From NCBI GenBank assembly GCA_965230275.1, contig CBDDKO010000002.1, forward strand, positions 992,001 through 1,056,000: a DNA stretch of 64,000 bases. Reading direction: 5' to 3'. The notes below the pieces were generated by a model, which saw only the letters and a list, made by a program, of their open reading frames with translations, did not search any database and was not told the DNA's origin. Within the stretch, counting starts at the first letter, position 1, and each line of letters opens with the position of its first letter. Positions 17,519 through 25,938 of this stretch are shown here, in pieces. The position numbers and the translations under genes are program-made. The DNA is from JAJRRS01 sp965230275 (lineage in GTDB: Bacteria > Planctomycetota > Phycisphaerae > Phycisphaerales > Phycisphaeraceae).

Positions 17519-19963
17519 TTAATCTCTCCCTGCGTCAGCACAACCATCATCACCCGCCGCTGGCTCGACGAATCCCTCCAGGCGAGACCAGTAGGTCTTC
17601 CCGTCTTCCTTGATGATCCAGACGAACTCGGACCCGACCGAGACGCTGCTTACGCCCGACACGACTTTTTCGAACTGGCCAAAGCCGTGATCCGGCATGC
17701 GGTAGACATCACCAGACTTGGTCAACACCCACACCTCGCTCGAACCGGCCGCCAGTTGAGCTACTTCCAGCTCGCAACGTTGCGCAGCCCAAGGCTCGAC
17801 CAACTCCACGTCTCGCCGAACCAGATGTCCGCCTTCGGTGTAGCCCCAGATGTATTGGTCGCTCGCAGCCAGATGAGTTAAGCGCTTGCTTCGGACAACC
17901 TTCAGCTTGCCCTGGTCTTTCTCGTTTTGCTCACCTCGCCAGAGTGTGCCGTTTTGATCCAGCGCCCACACATGCCCGGCGGTGAGATTGGTGCTGACTT
18001 CCCGGAACCGGCCGCCCTGAGTCATCTGCCGCCAATTGTTGGTGTTCGGATAGCCCCAACCCGTAGGCATCCCGGCCGCGTAGAGATCGCCGTTGACGAT
18101 CCCCCAGATGTGTGTCCGGCCGACCGAGACACGGTCGTACTTTTCATTCAGCGATTTGCCGCGCTTCCACCTGGCGTTGCCGTCTTTTTCATTGGCCAGG
18201 AGGTTGCCCGCCGTATCGATCCCCCAGACATCCTTAGCGCCGACCGACAGCCGCGCCATCTGGCGCTCGGTCGGTGCGAGCTCAAACCCGATCACCCGAT
18301 GCATCGGCCGGAAAATATCGACGTCCAACTCACCGGTCGTGTGCCAGTTGTAGCGGTACGCCTTGCCGTCGTTGCCACGGGTCAGGTCATGGTAGCGATC
18401 AAGACATTCCGCCTGCAGCATGATCGCCGAGGTGGAGCGGTCCGCGAACTTGCGGGTGATGTTGATGAACTCGTTGGGGTACTTGTACTCCGGGTGATCG
18501 CTGCGGAACCAGGTGGAGTTCTCCGGCAGGTTGTTCCACGCCTCGAGCACGATCCACTCGGCCTTGCGGCGGTTGGCTTCCTTTAAGCCTGTCTCGTAAT
18601 CGGACACCCCGTTGGTATGGGGCGATCGGAGGTGGCCGTCCACAGGATTCTTATCAGGGTTCACGCGCGTGCCCGTACCCCGCTTCGGGTCCCAGTCCTT
18701 CTCCCAGATGCTCGCGATCGGCAGCCTGCGGCCGTTGGTCGCAAATCCAAGCACGCGCCCATTAAACTCCTGAAAAAAAACGTTCTCCTTCTGGTTCCAG
18801 TAGAACCAGGCCGGCTGAGCGTAAGTTAACTCTGCCACCCGTGGGCCACGCTTCGCGAACCCCCCACCTAGGACAAAATGCACCTCCAGACCGAACTCGT
18901 CGCGCAACCGCTGTCTGACATCCACCAGAAACTCATAGATCTGCTTGCCCTTCACACCGCAATCGGCCGTCCAGAAGTACAGGTAGATGCGTCCATCCTC
19001 GCTGAGCTTGTGGCGATGTTTCGGGACGTTGAGGTACCAGGCCTTGATCCAATTCTCCCAGATGAACGCCTGAAACTCCGGGTCCTCCCAACGAGCTTCC
19101 TTGCCGTCATGGTTCTTCTCGAAGAATCGGCCGAAGAAAACATTGTCACAGAAGTACGAATAGCGCAGGTGCTCGGCGAAGGGCGTTTCATCCAACACCT
19201 CGAAGTAGCGCTTCAGGCGGTACGACGAGAGGCTGCCGGGATTGGGCACCACTTCGCGGTCGTAGCCCCAGTCCCACTGCGGCTTGGTCTTGGCCGCTCG
19301 CCCGTGCAGCCAGATCCAGTCCAGGCGCGCCGTGATAGCGGTTTCGATCGCGGATCGATAAGAATCATCCCGATCCAGACCGATGTGCGCCGCCTGCTTG
19401 TACCAGGCCAGCCCCTGCTCTTCGCTGTAACCCGGATGTGTGTAGATCTTCGAGGGCGTCGTCTCCATACCGATCGGCGTAATGGCCGTGCCGTCGTCGG
19501 CGGGAGGCGCGGGGTTCGCCAGGTCATCGGCAAGCACCCGGTCGCCTTCGGCATCGGACTTTCGGATGTAGATGAAGTCGACCCAGGTACTCGCGCTCAT
19601 GAAGCGGAGCTTGATGTCGTACTCGCCCTCGGGGATCGCAGCACGCCCCATGTGGACCAGGTCAAATTGGCCTTGTATGGGACGCGTCGGCAACTCGACC
19701 GGCTTCAGAACGATCTCGCGACGTGAGACTACATCACGCAGCACGATGCTCACCCGGCTGCCCGGGCGGACCGCACCCATATGACCCGTAAATCGGTAGG
19801 TGCCTTCGCTGAGATAGACCTGCTGGAACTCGATCCACTCGCCGGACTTCGTGTTGCCGACATACCACGTCGGATCGAGGTCCGGCAAGTCATCCGCCGA
19901 AGCCTCCGCGACGAACATCAGGCTCATCAGGATGGCAATACAGATACGCAACATGCTCACCAT
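17519..19963 (-). CDS. Exported DUF5010-like (GH99-like) protein with tectonin-type repeats
   Basis: About 814 residues from ATG 19963 (MVSMLRIC); longer starts would run into the upstream peptidase gene. Seen: signal peptide ending near EASA; a CBM-like N-terminal domain (YVGNTKSGEWIEFQQVYL); a central region with WIWLHGR, YLYFWTADCG, FYWNQKENVFFQEF and IVLEAWNNLPENSTW that I associate with DUF5010 / GH71-99-like glycosidases; and a C-terminal run of about five or six repeats with VWGIDTAGNL, IWGIVNGDLY, VWALDQNGTLW, IWGYTEGGHL, VWVLTKSGDVY, a tectonin/tachylectin-like beta-propeller. Likely acts on or binds extracellular polysaccharide. The glycosidase assignment is moderate, the propeller is clear. 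Confidence 0.7.
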   Translation of the reverse strand: MVSMLRICIAILMSLMFVAEASADDLPDLDPTWYVGNTKSGEWIEFQQVYLSEGTYRFTGHMGAVRPGSRVSIVLRDVVSRREIVLKPVELPTRPIQGQFDLVHMGRAAIPEGEYDIKLRFMSASTWVDFIYIRKSDAEGDRVLADDLANPAPPADDGTAITPIGMETTPSKIYTHPGYSEEQGLAWYKQAAHIGLDRDDSYRSAIETAITARLDWIWLHGRAAKTKPQWDWGYDREVVPNPGSLSSYRLKRYFEVLDETPFAEHLRYSYFCDNVFFGRFFEKNHDGKEARWEDPEFQAFIWENWIKAWYLNVPKHRHKLSEDGRIYLYFWTADCGVKGKQIYEFLVDVRQRLRDEFGLEVHFVLGGGFAKRGPRVAELTYAQPAWFYWNQKENVFFQEFNGRVLGFATNGRRLPIASIWEKDWDPKRGTGTRVNPDKNPVDGHLRSPHTNGVSDYETGLKEANRRKAEWIVLEAWNNLPENSTWFRSDHPEYKYPNEFINITRKFADRSTSAIMLQAECLDRYHDLTRGNDGKAYRYNWHTTGELDVDIFRPMHRVIGFELAPTERQMARLSVGAKDVWGIDTAGNLLANEKDGNARWKRGKSLNEKYDRVSVGRTHIWGIVNGDLYAAGMPTGWGYPNTNNWRQMTQGGRFREVSTNLTAGHVWALDQNGTLWRGEQNEKDQGKLKVVRSKRLTHLAASDQYIWGYTEGGHLVRRDVELVEPWAAQRCELEVAQLAAGSSEVWVLTKSGDVYRMPDHGFGQFEKVVSGVSSVSVGSEFVWIIKEDGKTYWSRLEGFVEPAAGDDGCADAGRD

Positions 19964-20015
19964 TTTACCGCAAGGCGTACGCTGAACCATCAACGATGAG
20001 TTGACGCAACAGCGC

Positions 20016-22964
20016 TCACTCAGCCTCGCCGCCCTCCCCCGCGACCGCCGCCTCGAGCTGCGCATTATCGAGCTCCGTGTTCGTCAGCACGACCACGACC
20101 GGGTTGTTCAGGCGTTTGTTGGCCATCTGCTTGAGCGCCTCGGCATCAACTTCACTGACCGCCTTAAGGAACCGCTTCGACCCGGGATCGTCTAAGCCGT
20201 AGATCACGTCCAGCGCGTTCATCAGTGTGCGGTCATACAGACTCTGCTTGCCGAAGAACTCCTGCGTCAGCACCTTGGCCTTAGCGCGTTCGATGTCGGC
20301 GGGGTCGAAGTCGCCGGCCTTGGCCCGACGGATCACCGACATCGTTCGCGTCAGCGCCTCGTTCGCCTGCTCCGTACCCGTGTTGAAGATTACCGCGACA
20401 TTCCCCCTAACCATGCCGGCCCACATCGACGCGCCGACCGAGTACACCAGCCCCGGGCCACGGCCGCGCAGCTCCTGCTCCAGCCAGCCGGCCGGGAAGT
20501 CGCTCATCACTTTCGTCAAGACCATCAGCGCCGGGTAGTCCGGGTCCTCACGGCTCACGCCCGGCCCGAACCCGATATAGAACGCCGTCGCCGGCTTGAC
20601 CGTCATCACCTGCACGATCTTCGCTTCGGGCAGCGTCGGCGACGCAGGCTCAAACACCTTCGCCTTATCCGGCACATCACCCAATAGCCGCTGAGCCTCC
20701 GCGAACACCGCCTCCGGATCCACATCGCCGACCACCGACAGCACCATCTGCGGGGCATGCAGGTGCGTTTCATGGAACCCGCGCAAATCCTCCGCCGTTA
20801 ACGTCTGGACGACCTCTCGGTGCCCCACCGTCAGGCTCGACCACGGGTGGTCGCCGAAGTATTCTTTGCGGAACGCCTGACGCAGTTCGCCGATCCACGT
20901 CTCGTTTTCCCGATCGATCATCGCCAACAGGCGCGGCTTGAGCTTGTTCCATTCCGCGGTGTCGAACGCAGGCTCCAGCGTGACCTCACCGACCAGCGCC
21001 AAGACCGTCTGCCAGTCATCACGCAGCGCCGTAGCGCTTGTGTAGGCCGTGTTGTTCGCCGCCGTCGCGTAAAGCGTTGCGCCCAGGTCTTCGACCGCCT
21101 CGGCGATCTCGTCTGCAGACCGCGTCGTTGTCCCGCGTGTGAGCATCCGTGCCGTCGCGTTGGCGACACCCTGCCCGCCGGGTTCATCCGCCAGCAGACC
21201 GCCCGGCCAGTAAAGCTGCATCGCCACCGCCGGCACCACCGTCGATCGCTGAACCACCACCGTCAGCCCGTTATCCAGCTTGCGCGTCACGGGTGGATCG
21301 ACCTCGATCCCCGCGCTGCCGTCCTCAGCCGACGACAGGTTCTCACTGAGCCGACGGATCATCGCCGCGTTGTCCAGCTCCACCGGTTCGTGCGCGACCG
21401 TCGCCGGATCGATCGGCGGGGCCTGACGCTTGGTCTGTGTAAATGCGCTGTTCACCCCTTCCTGCACCGGCAGCAGTTGGACCGTGATCAGCCGATCGTC
21501 GGTCAGGAATTGTTTCGCCGTCGCCTGCAGGTCCTCAGCCGTGATCGACTGCACCGCCTCGGCGTAACGCTCGAGATACCCAGGCTCGGCCAGCGAAATC
21601 ACCTCCCAGGCCAGCGTCGACGCCACACCCTCCACCGTCTGATTGTTCTGCGCGATATCAGCGAGCACCTTGCGCTTCGCCCGGTCCAGCTCCGCCTGCG
21701 ACACAGCCCCGTCTCGCAGCGCCGCGACCTGCGCTAAGAGCGCGCCCTTCAACTCATCAAGCGACGCCTCGCGGTCCGTCGGCTCGGCCGTCACCGTGAA
21801 GTAGCCCTCTGTCCACACGCTGGAGGCGTTGTATGACCCGACCGACGTCGCCAACTGCATCTCGTCACGCACCGTGCGCTTCAGCCGGCTCGATTCACCA
21901 TGGCCCAGCACCATCGCCAGCACGTCCAATTCGTAATCGCCTTCCGCGCCGAGCCGAGTCGCCGGCCAGGCCAGACGCAGCTTCGGGATCTCGATGTCCG
22001 CATGCCCCACCATCTCACGCGGCTGCTCGATCGCCGGCTCCACAGGCAAGCTCACCTCCGGCAGCGTACCCGGCTCAACATCCGACCACAGCCCCGCCAC
22101 CTTGTCCACCACCGCCTGCTTATCGATGTCGCCGACCACAACAAACACCATGTTGTTCGGCACATACATCCGCTTGTAGAAGTCGTAGATCTCGTCCCGT
22201 GTGATCGTCATGAACTCGTCCAGGTAGCCGATGATCGGATCGCGCGACGGGTGCACCTGGTAACGCGCCTGTTGCGTCAGCTTCCACAGCATCACGTCGG
22301 GCCGACTGTTGCGCATCTCCATCTCACGCTGGATCACCGTCCGCTCTCGCGCATACTCCACCTCCGTCACCACCGCGTTCTGCATCCAGTCCGACACCAG
22401 TTCGATCGCTTCGTCCTGATGCTCGCTGACCGTGTTCACGTAGTACCGCACGGTGTCCAGGCCCGTTGCCGCGTTCGTCGAAGCGCCGATCCGGCCGAGC
22501 ACGGCGTTGGAGTCCTGCTCGTCCCGCGTCGACGTCGAGCCGCCGGCAAGCAGGTGCTCCAGGAAGTGGCTCAGCCCCGCCCCCACGTGCTCCTGCTCAA
22601 AGATCGAACCCGTCTTGATCCAAGCCTGCGCCGTCACCACCGGCGCCGTCGGCAGCGACTGCGCGACAACCACCATCCGGTTCGGCAACTCGACAATCAG
22701 ACGGTCCTCACGCTCCTGCAACACCACGTACTCCTTCGATACTTGCTGTCCGCCCACCTCCGCCTCGGCGTCCGGCTTCTTCTCGCCAGCCTCGCCCACA
22801 TCGCACGGGATCACCTCCGCCGAATCGGCCTGCTGATCCTCACCCTTCGGCGACGCGCCACAGCCCGACAGGCCAACCAGCCCCGCCGTGACGCAGACCA
22901 TGAGCCAAACCTTCCAACGCGCAGCCGACCTATCGGACTTCACAGTCATCATGCTCCCTTTCAT
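20016..22964 (-). CDS. Two-domain M16 family zinc metallopeptidase, lipoprotein
   Basis: 982 residues. Seen: lipobox GLVGLSGC near residue 34, so anchored to a membrane by a lipidated Cys; inverted zinc motif HFLEH (HxxEH) near residue 141 with a downstream Glu in the EYARERTVIQREME segment, so the first half is catalytic; the second half (from about residue 560, RKLDNGLTVVVQRS) repeats the M16 fold but lacks HxxEH, as usual for the inactive partner domain. Comparable proteins (pitrilysin/PqqL type) degrade unfolded periplasmic peptides. In-frame ATGs at 22952 and 22949 are alternative starts. It lies upstream of the DUF5010-like gene on the same strand with a 52-base gap. Confidence 0.9.
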   Translation of the reverse strand: MKGSMMTVKSDRSAARWKVWLMVCVTAGLVGLSGCGASPKGEDQQADSAEVIPCDVGEAGEKKPDAEAEVGGQQVSKEYVVLQEREDRLIVELPNRMVVVAQSLPTAPVVTAQAWIKTGSIFEQEHVGAGLSHFLEHLLAGGSTSTRDEQDSNAVLGRIGASTNAATGLDTVRYYVNTVSEHQDEAIELVSDWMQNAVVTEVEYARERTVIQREMEMRNSRPDVMLWKLTQQARYQVHPSRDPIIGYLDEFMTITRDEIYDFYKRMYVPNNMVFVVVGDIDKQAVVDKVAGLWSDVEPGTLPEVSLPVEPAIEQPREMVGHADIEIPKLRLAWPATRLGAEGDYELDVLAMVLGHGESSRLKRTVRDEMQLATSVGSYNASSVWTEGYFTVTAEPTDREASLDELKGALLAQVAALRDGAVSQAELDRAKRKVLADIAQNNQTVEGVASTLAWEVISLAEPGYLERYAEAVQSITAEDLQATAKQFLTDDRLITVQLLPVQEGVNSAFTQTKRQAPPIDPATVAHEPVELDNAAMIRRLSENLSSAEDGSAGIEVDPPVTRKLDNGLTVVVQRSTVVPAVAMQLYWPGGLLADEPGGQGVANATARMLTRGTTTRSADEIAEAVEDLGATLYATAANNTAYTSATALRDDWQTVLALVGEVTLEPAFDTAEWNKLKPRLLAMIDRENETWIGELRQAFRKEYFGDHPWSSLTVGHREVVQTLTAEDLRGFHETHLHAPQMVLSVVGDVDPEAVFAEAQRLLGDVPDKAKVFEPASPTLPEAKIVQVMTVKPATAFYIGFGPGVSREDPDYPALMVLTKVMSDFPAGWLEQELRGRGPGLVYSVGASMWAGMVRGNVAVIFNTGTEQANEALTRTMSVIRRAKAGDFDPADIERAKAKVLTQEFFGKQSLYDRTLMNALDVIYGLDDPGSKRFLKAVSEVDAEALKQMANKRLNNPVVVVLTNTELDNAQLEAAVAGEGGEAE

Positions 22965-23146
22965 CGCGGGACGTCCGCCCCGTGTGTGTTAACTACCGAA
23001 CAGCATACTATCGGCCGGTCAAGCCTGCCGCCCCTACGACCGATACAAACGATACCCCCCGGACGCCCCCGGACCACGGGGTCTACAGCCCAAGGCTCGC
23101 CCGGGAAGTGTAGCCGACCAAGCAGACGTTATCCGAGATTCCGACC

Positions 23147-24130
23147 ATGACCCAGGCCGTCCAACCCCCCGCCGCCCTCAACCAGCCCGTCGATCACGAC
23201 GCCCTGCTCGAGCGCGAGGCCGAGCACTTCAACCAGCACTACGCCAACGAAGCCGCCCAGGGCATCAATCCCCTGTCCGACTTCGACAAGCTCCGCTACA
23301 CCAACCCCCCAGCCAACACCATCTTCCCCCGCGAATACTTCTACCACCTGCTCGGCCCCCTCGCCGGCAAACACACGCTCGAGATCGCCGCCGGCAACGG
23401 CATCGACGCCTGCCTCTGTGCACACAACGGCGCGACCGTCCACGCCTACGACCTCTCCGAGCAATCCATCGAACTTGTCGATAAGCGTGCACAGGTCAAC
23501 CACCTCGCCGACCACGTCCACACCCAGGCCACCGGCGACTTTAGCGCCGCCTTCCCCGGCCAAACCTTCGACCGCATCCTCGGCTACGCCGCGCTGCACC
23601 ACCTGACCGACCTCGAACTACTCTCCCGGCAGGTCTATCAGCGCCTCAACCCCGGCGGCGTCGCCGTCTTCGCCGAACCCGTCGTCAACTCCAAGACCCT
23701 CGATCGGCTGCGCAAGTTGATCCCCTACTCGATCCACGACATGACCGAGGACGAGGAGGTCATGAACGACCAGGCCATTGCTGACTTCGCCCGCCCGTTC
23801 GACCGGATGGTCCGCCGTGAGTTCCAACTCACCAGCCGGCTCTGGCCGATCTTCCCGAACAACTGGCCGCTCGCCCTGGCCCTGCACAAGCTCGACGCCG
23901 GGCTCCTGAAGCTCCCGATCATGCGCCGCTTCGCCACCGTCGTCGTCTTCGCCGTCTACAAGGAAAACTTGAAAGCTGGAAAGCTTGATGTCCCACATCT
24001 ATCCATCAGCAATCCCTGGATAGGCAAGCGGATTTCCAGTTTTCCAGCTTTCCAGCTTTCCAGCTTTCAACCTTACCAGCTTTTCAATCCGTCCCGCCGT
24101 GCTTACAATGCCGCATCGCCGCCAGCATAG
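23147..24130 (+). CDS. Class I SAM-dependent methyltransferase with repeat-derived C-terminal tail
   Basis: Frame of 327 residues. Seen: motif I LEIAAGNGIDACLCA near residue 78, HAYDLSE (motif II acidic), the motif IV-like DRILGYAALHHL and LNPGGVAVFAEP. Residues 1-270 look like an ordinary methyltransferase (substrate unknown). The last 50 or so residues (from about KENLKAGKLD, 23965 onward) are encoded by a tandem/inverted repeat (AAAGCTGG units) and by the first ten bases of the tRNA-Thr gene, whose TA-G supplies the stop codon at 24128-24130. The tail is therefore likely the result of repeat insertion that displaced the original stop. Confidence 0.8.
   Translation: MTQAVQPPAALNQPVDHDALLEREAEHFNQHYANEAAQGINPLSDFDKLRYTNPPANTIFPREYFYHLLGPLAGKHTLEIAAGNGIDACLCAHNGATVHAYDLSEQSIELVDKRAQVNHLADHVHTQATGDFSAAFPGQTFDRILGYAALHHLTDLELLSRQVYQRLNPGGVAVFAEPVVNSKTLDRLRKLIPYSIHDMTEDEEVMNDQAIADFARPFDRMVRREFQLTSRLWPIFPNNWPLALALHKLDAGLLKLPIMRRFATVVVFAVYKENLKAGKLDVPHLSISNPWIGKRISSFPAFQLSSFQPYQLFNPSRRAYNAASPPA
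23966..24085. repeat. Inverted repeat with tandem AAAGCTGG-type arms
   Basis: Left arm near 23967-23988 carries GAAAGCTGGAAAGCTTG; right arm near 24030-24085 carries several degenerate copies of TTTCCAGC (TTTTCCAGCTTTCCAGC and onward) reading as the reverse complement. The loop is about 45 bases. Both arms consist of short tandem units, and the element sits inside the 3' end of the methyltransferase frame and just before a tRNA. Confidence 0.8.
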
Positions 24131-24192
24131 CTCAGTGGTAGAGCAGTTCTTTCGTAAAGAACAGGTCGTGAGTTCGAATCTCACTGCTGGCT
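24121..24192 (+). tRNA. tRNA-Thr (anticodon CGT)
   Basis: 72 bases fold as a full cloverleaf: acceptor GCCAGCA pairs with TGCTGGC, D-arm GCTC/GAGC, anticodon stem GTTCT/AGAAC with loop TTCGTAA giving anticodon CGT (reads ACG), variable AGGTC, T-arm GTGAG/CTCAC around TTCGAAT. The 3' CCA is not encoded. Confidence 0.95.
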
Positions 24193-24203
24193 TTTAGAGA
24201 CCT

Positions 24204-24273
24204 GAGGCTTGAGTCGTGAGGCTTGCGTACACCGCATAGAACCTCATCCCTCAAGTCTCACGACTCAAGCCTC
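24204..24273. repeat. Inverted repeat with GAGGCTTGAG-type arms between the two tRNAs
   Basis: A 17-base sequence at 24204-24220 (GAGGCTTGAGTCGTGAG) is repeated exactly in reverse complement at 24257-24273. Each arm is continued by a partial second unit (GAGGCTTG at 24218-24225; CTCAAGTCTC before the right arm), so the arms are degenerate tandem repeats. The loop is 36 bases. It lies entirely in the spacer between the two tRNA-Thr genes. Confidence 0.85.
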
Positions 24274-24281
24274 TGCCCCCC

Positions 24282-24354
24282 GCCACCGTAGCTCAATTGG
24301 CAGAGCAGCGGTTTTGTAAACCGCAGGTTGTCGGTTCGAGTCCGACCGGTGGCT
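24282..24354 (+). tRNA. tRNA-Thr (anticodon TGT)
   Basis: 73-base cloverleaf: acceptor GCCACCG/CGGTGGC, D-arm GCTC/GAGC with an 8-base loop, anticodon stem GCGGT/ACCGC with loop TTTGTAA giving anticodon TGT (reads ACA), T-arm GTCGG/CCGAC around TTCGAGT. A run of seven T bases (24354-24360) follows directly and probably ends transcription of the pair. No CCA encoded. Confidence 0.95.
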
Positions 24355-24570
24355 TTTTTTAGTTCAGTACACGCTCTCTCTACCCTCAACCCCGGACCCC
24401 CGACCCGCCGGTGACCGGCTATCCTAGCCCCCCATATATCCCTCGGATCGGCCCCAAACCCCAATAATATCGCAATAATCCTGGATCACCATGATGACAG
24501 TGATCCTTGCGGTCGGCCGGGTTTAAACATCACTTCCGCACATTTTCTTGCCTTTGATCATAAAATAGGC
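24355..24570. other. Non-coding spacer after the tRNA pair
   Basis: After the T-run the spacer holds a C-rich degenerate stretch (ACCCTCAACCCCGGACCCC, about 24380-24405) and then AT-richer sequence leading into the promoter at 24571. No gene seen. Confidence 0.5.
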
Positions 24571-24599
24571 TTTACATGCCACGACAACTGTTATATAAT
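24571..24599 (+). promoter_or_regulatory. Near-consensus promoter for the H-X9-DG prepilin-like gene
   Basis: TTTACA at 24571-24576 and TATAAT at 24594-24599 with a 17-base spacer, in a sharply AT-rich pocket. The ATG at 24765 is about 160 bases downstream, leaving a long GC-rich leader that includes the repeated word AACTTCCGGGGGCGGGGG (24642-24659), found again at 27359-27376. Confidence 0.6.
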
Positions 24600-24764
24600 T
24601 TGAGTGCCGGGTATTCGCATCCGGAGGTTTCCAGGACCGCAAACTTCCGGGGGCGGGGGTATCCGGGGAACATCCGAGGGCGGTGTATCCGCAGCGCACG
24701 GACGCAGGGCCGTTTCGTATTGGCCCGGACAACTCAGGGACCGGCCGACAGAGAGGACCCAACC

Positions 24765-25694
24765 ATGACACGCAAACCCAAACCCACGCGACCCCGCCGA
24801 CACTGCAGAGGCTTCACGCTCATCGAACTGCTGGTGGTCATCTCCATCATCGCCCTGCTCGTCGGCATCCTACTGCCCGCACTGGGTGCCGCACGGCGTA
24901 CCGCGCAGAACGTGCAGTGCCTGAGCAACCAACGCCAGGTCGGCATCGCCAGCGGTGCCTACTCCGTAGACAACGACGACTTCGTTGTTCTGTGGCGCAC
25001 CTGGGATAATCCGAATATTGTCCCCGACAGGTTCATTGCAGACACATCGAATTTCTACGGCGACTGGGTCTGGACCAGCCTGCTGGTTGTTGGTGGTTAC
25101 GGTGCCGAACGCGATATGTTCAGATGCCCCTCCTTCCCATGGGCTGATGAAAACAGCGGTATCAGCATCCGCGAGGCCCCGCTGGACGATCCCGGCCCGG
25201 GTACCGGAGGCTTCACCAACTGGCACAATGCCGACTACGGTATCAACATCGTCGCATACGCCGCAACGCGCAACGACAAGCATCCCGAGTTCGGTGACAA
25301 TGCTAAAGAAGCTCGCTTCAATATGTCCCACTCGCTTAATCAGGCAGACGTAAAAAGCCCCTCCGACCATCTCGCCGTGGTCGACACCTACTTCCGAAGT
25401 TTTCATCCCACCTTCACCGGAGACGGTGCAACTTCGGCATACACAGGAGATTCTGATAGTCAACGTGGCTTCTACATCAGCGCTGGTGTCCGTACGAATG
25501 AATCCCCCGACGCCCGGCATAACGACGGCATGAACATCCTCTGGGCCGACGGCCACGCCGACAACTTAAAGATTACCGATCGCCACATGCCCTTTGACGA
25601 CATCGCGGAGTATCAATCACCTACCGCTGGCGGGATGTACATCGACAAGTCCAGCCAAGGCATCCAGAACATCTGGGACACACGCAACTGGTAA
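24765..25694 (+). CDS. Prepilin-like protein with H-X9-DG C-terminus (first copy)
   Basis: 309 residues from ATG 24765 with GAGAGGA as ribosome site; longer frames upstream lie in the leader. Seen: basic leader, prepilin signal RGFTLIELLVVISIIALLVG, helix continuing ILLPALGAARRTAQ, then LSNQRQVGIASGAYSVDND, and near the C-terminus HNDGMNILWADGH, which is the His-nine-residues-Asp-Gly motif of the planctomycete DUF1559-type prepilin-like proteins. These families are greatly expanded in planctomycetes and their role is unknown; export and anchoring by the prepilin pathway is the natural reading. It has its own promoter and terminator, so it is a single-gene unit apart from the secretion cluster. 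Confidence 0.85.
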   Translation: MTRKPKPTRPRRHCRGFTLIELLVVISIIALLVGILLPALGAARRTAQNVQCLSNQRQVGIASGAYSVDNDDFVVLWRTWDNPNIVPDRFIADTSNFYGDWVWTSLLVVGGYGAERDMFRCPSFPWADENSGISIREAPLDDPGPGTGGFTNWHNADYGINIVAYAATRNDKHPEFGDNAKEARFNMSHSLNQADVKSPSDHLAVVDTYFRSFHPTFTGDGATSAYTGDSDSQRGFYISAGVRTNESPDARHNDGMNILWADGHADNLKITDRHMPFDDIAEYQSPTAGGMYIDKSSQGIQNIWDTRNW

Positions 25695-25721
25695 GACTCA
25701 TTCCAACTCAACAACCACACC

Positions 25722-25751
25722 AAGCACCGCCCACCCGGCGGTGCTTTTTTT
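25722..25751 (+). terminator. Rho-independent terminator
   Basis: Perfect 10-bp stem AAGCACCGCC/GGCGGTGCTT with a five-base loop, followed by a T-run, 28 bases after the stop of the prepilin-like gene. Confidence 0.9.
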
Positions 25752-25800
25752 GCGCACGACCGGGCCGGCAAACTACTCGCGCAAATAACTGTTATTTATC

Positions 25801-25829
25801 TTGATTTACTGGGGCCTATCCATTAACAT
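25801..25829 (+). promoter_or_regulatory. Candidate promoter for the dockerin/PEP-CTERM gene
   Basis: TTGATT at 25801-25806 and TAACAT at 25824-25829 with a 17-base spacer, following an AT-rich patch. Weaker than the promoters at 24571 and 27879. Confidence 0.35.
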
Positions 25830-25938
25830 TGATGTCGATCCAGGGGTTCACCGGGAATCCTACATCCAAGGCACGCCGGATCGGGGGCAGCCTCGCTATC
25901 ACTGCGCCCCGACCGACGCTCTCGAAAGGGGAACATTG

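Noticed and set aside
20820..23150. Two long open frames opposite the M16 peptidase gene
   Set aside because: Arg/His/Pro-rich translations without domains, opposite a peptidase with an intact HxxEH motif.
23966..24085. CRISPR array
   Set aside because: Units are only 8 bases, contiguous, with no spacers, and no cas gene is near. No other part of the window shows regularly spaced repeats.
24121..24354. Integration (att) site at the tRNA-Thr genes
   Set aside because: I found no integrase gene or direct repeat of a tRNA 3' end downstream within the window.
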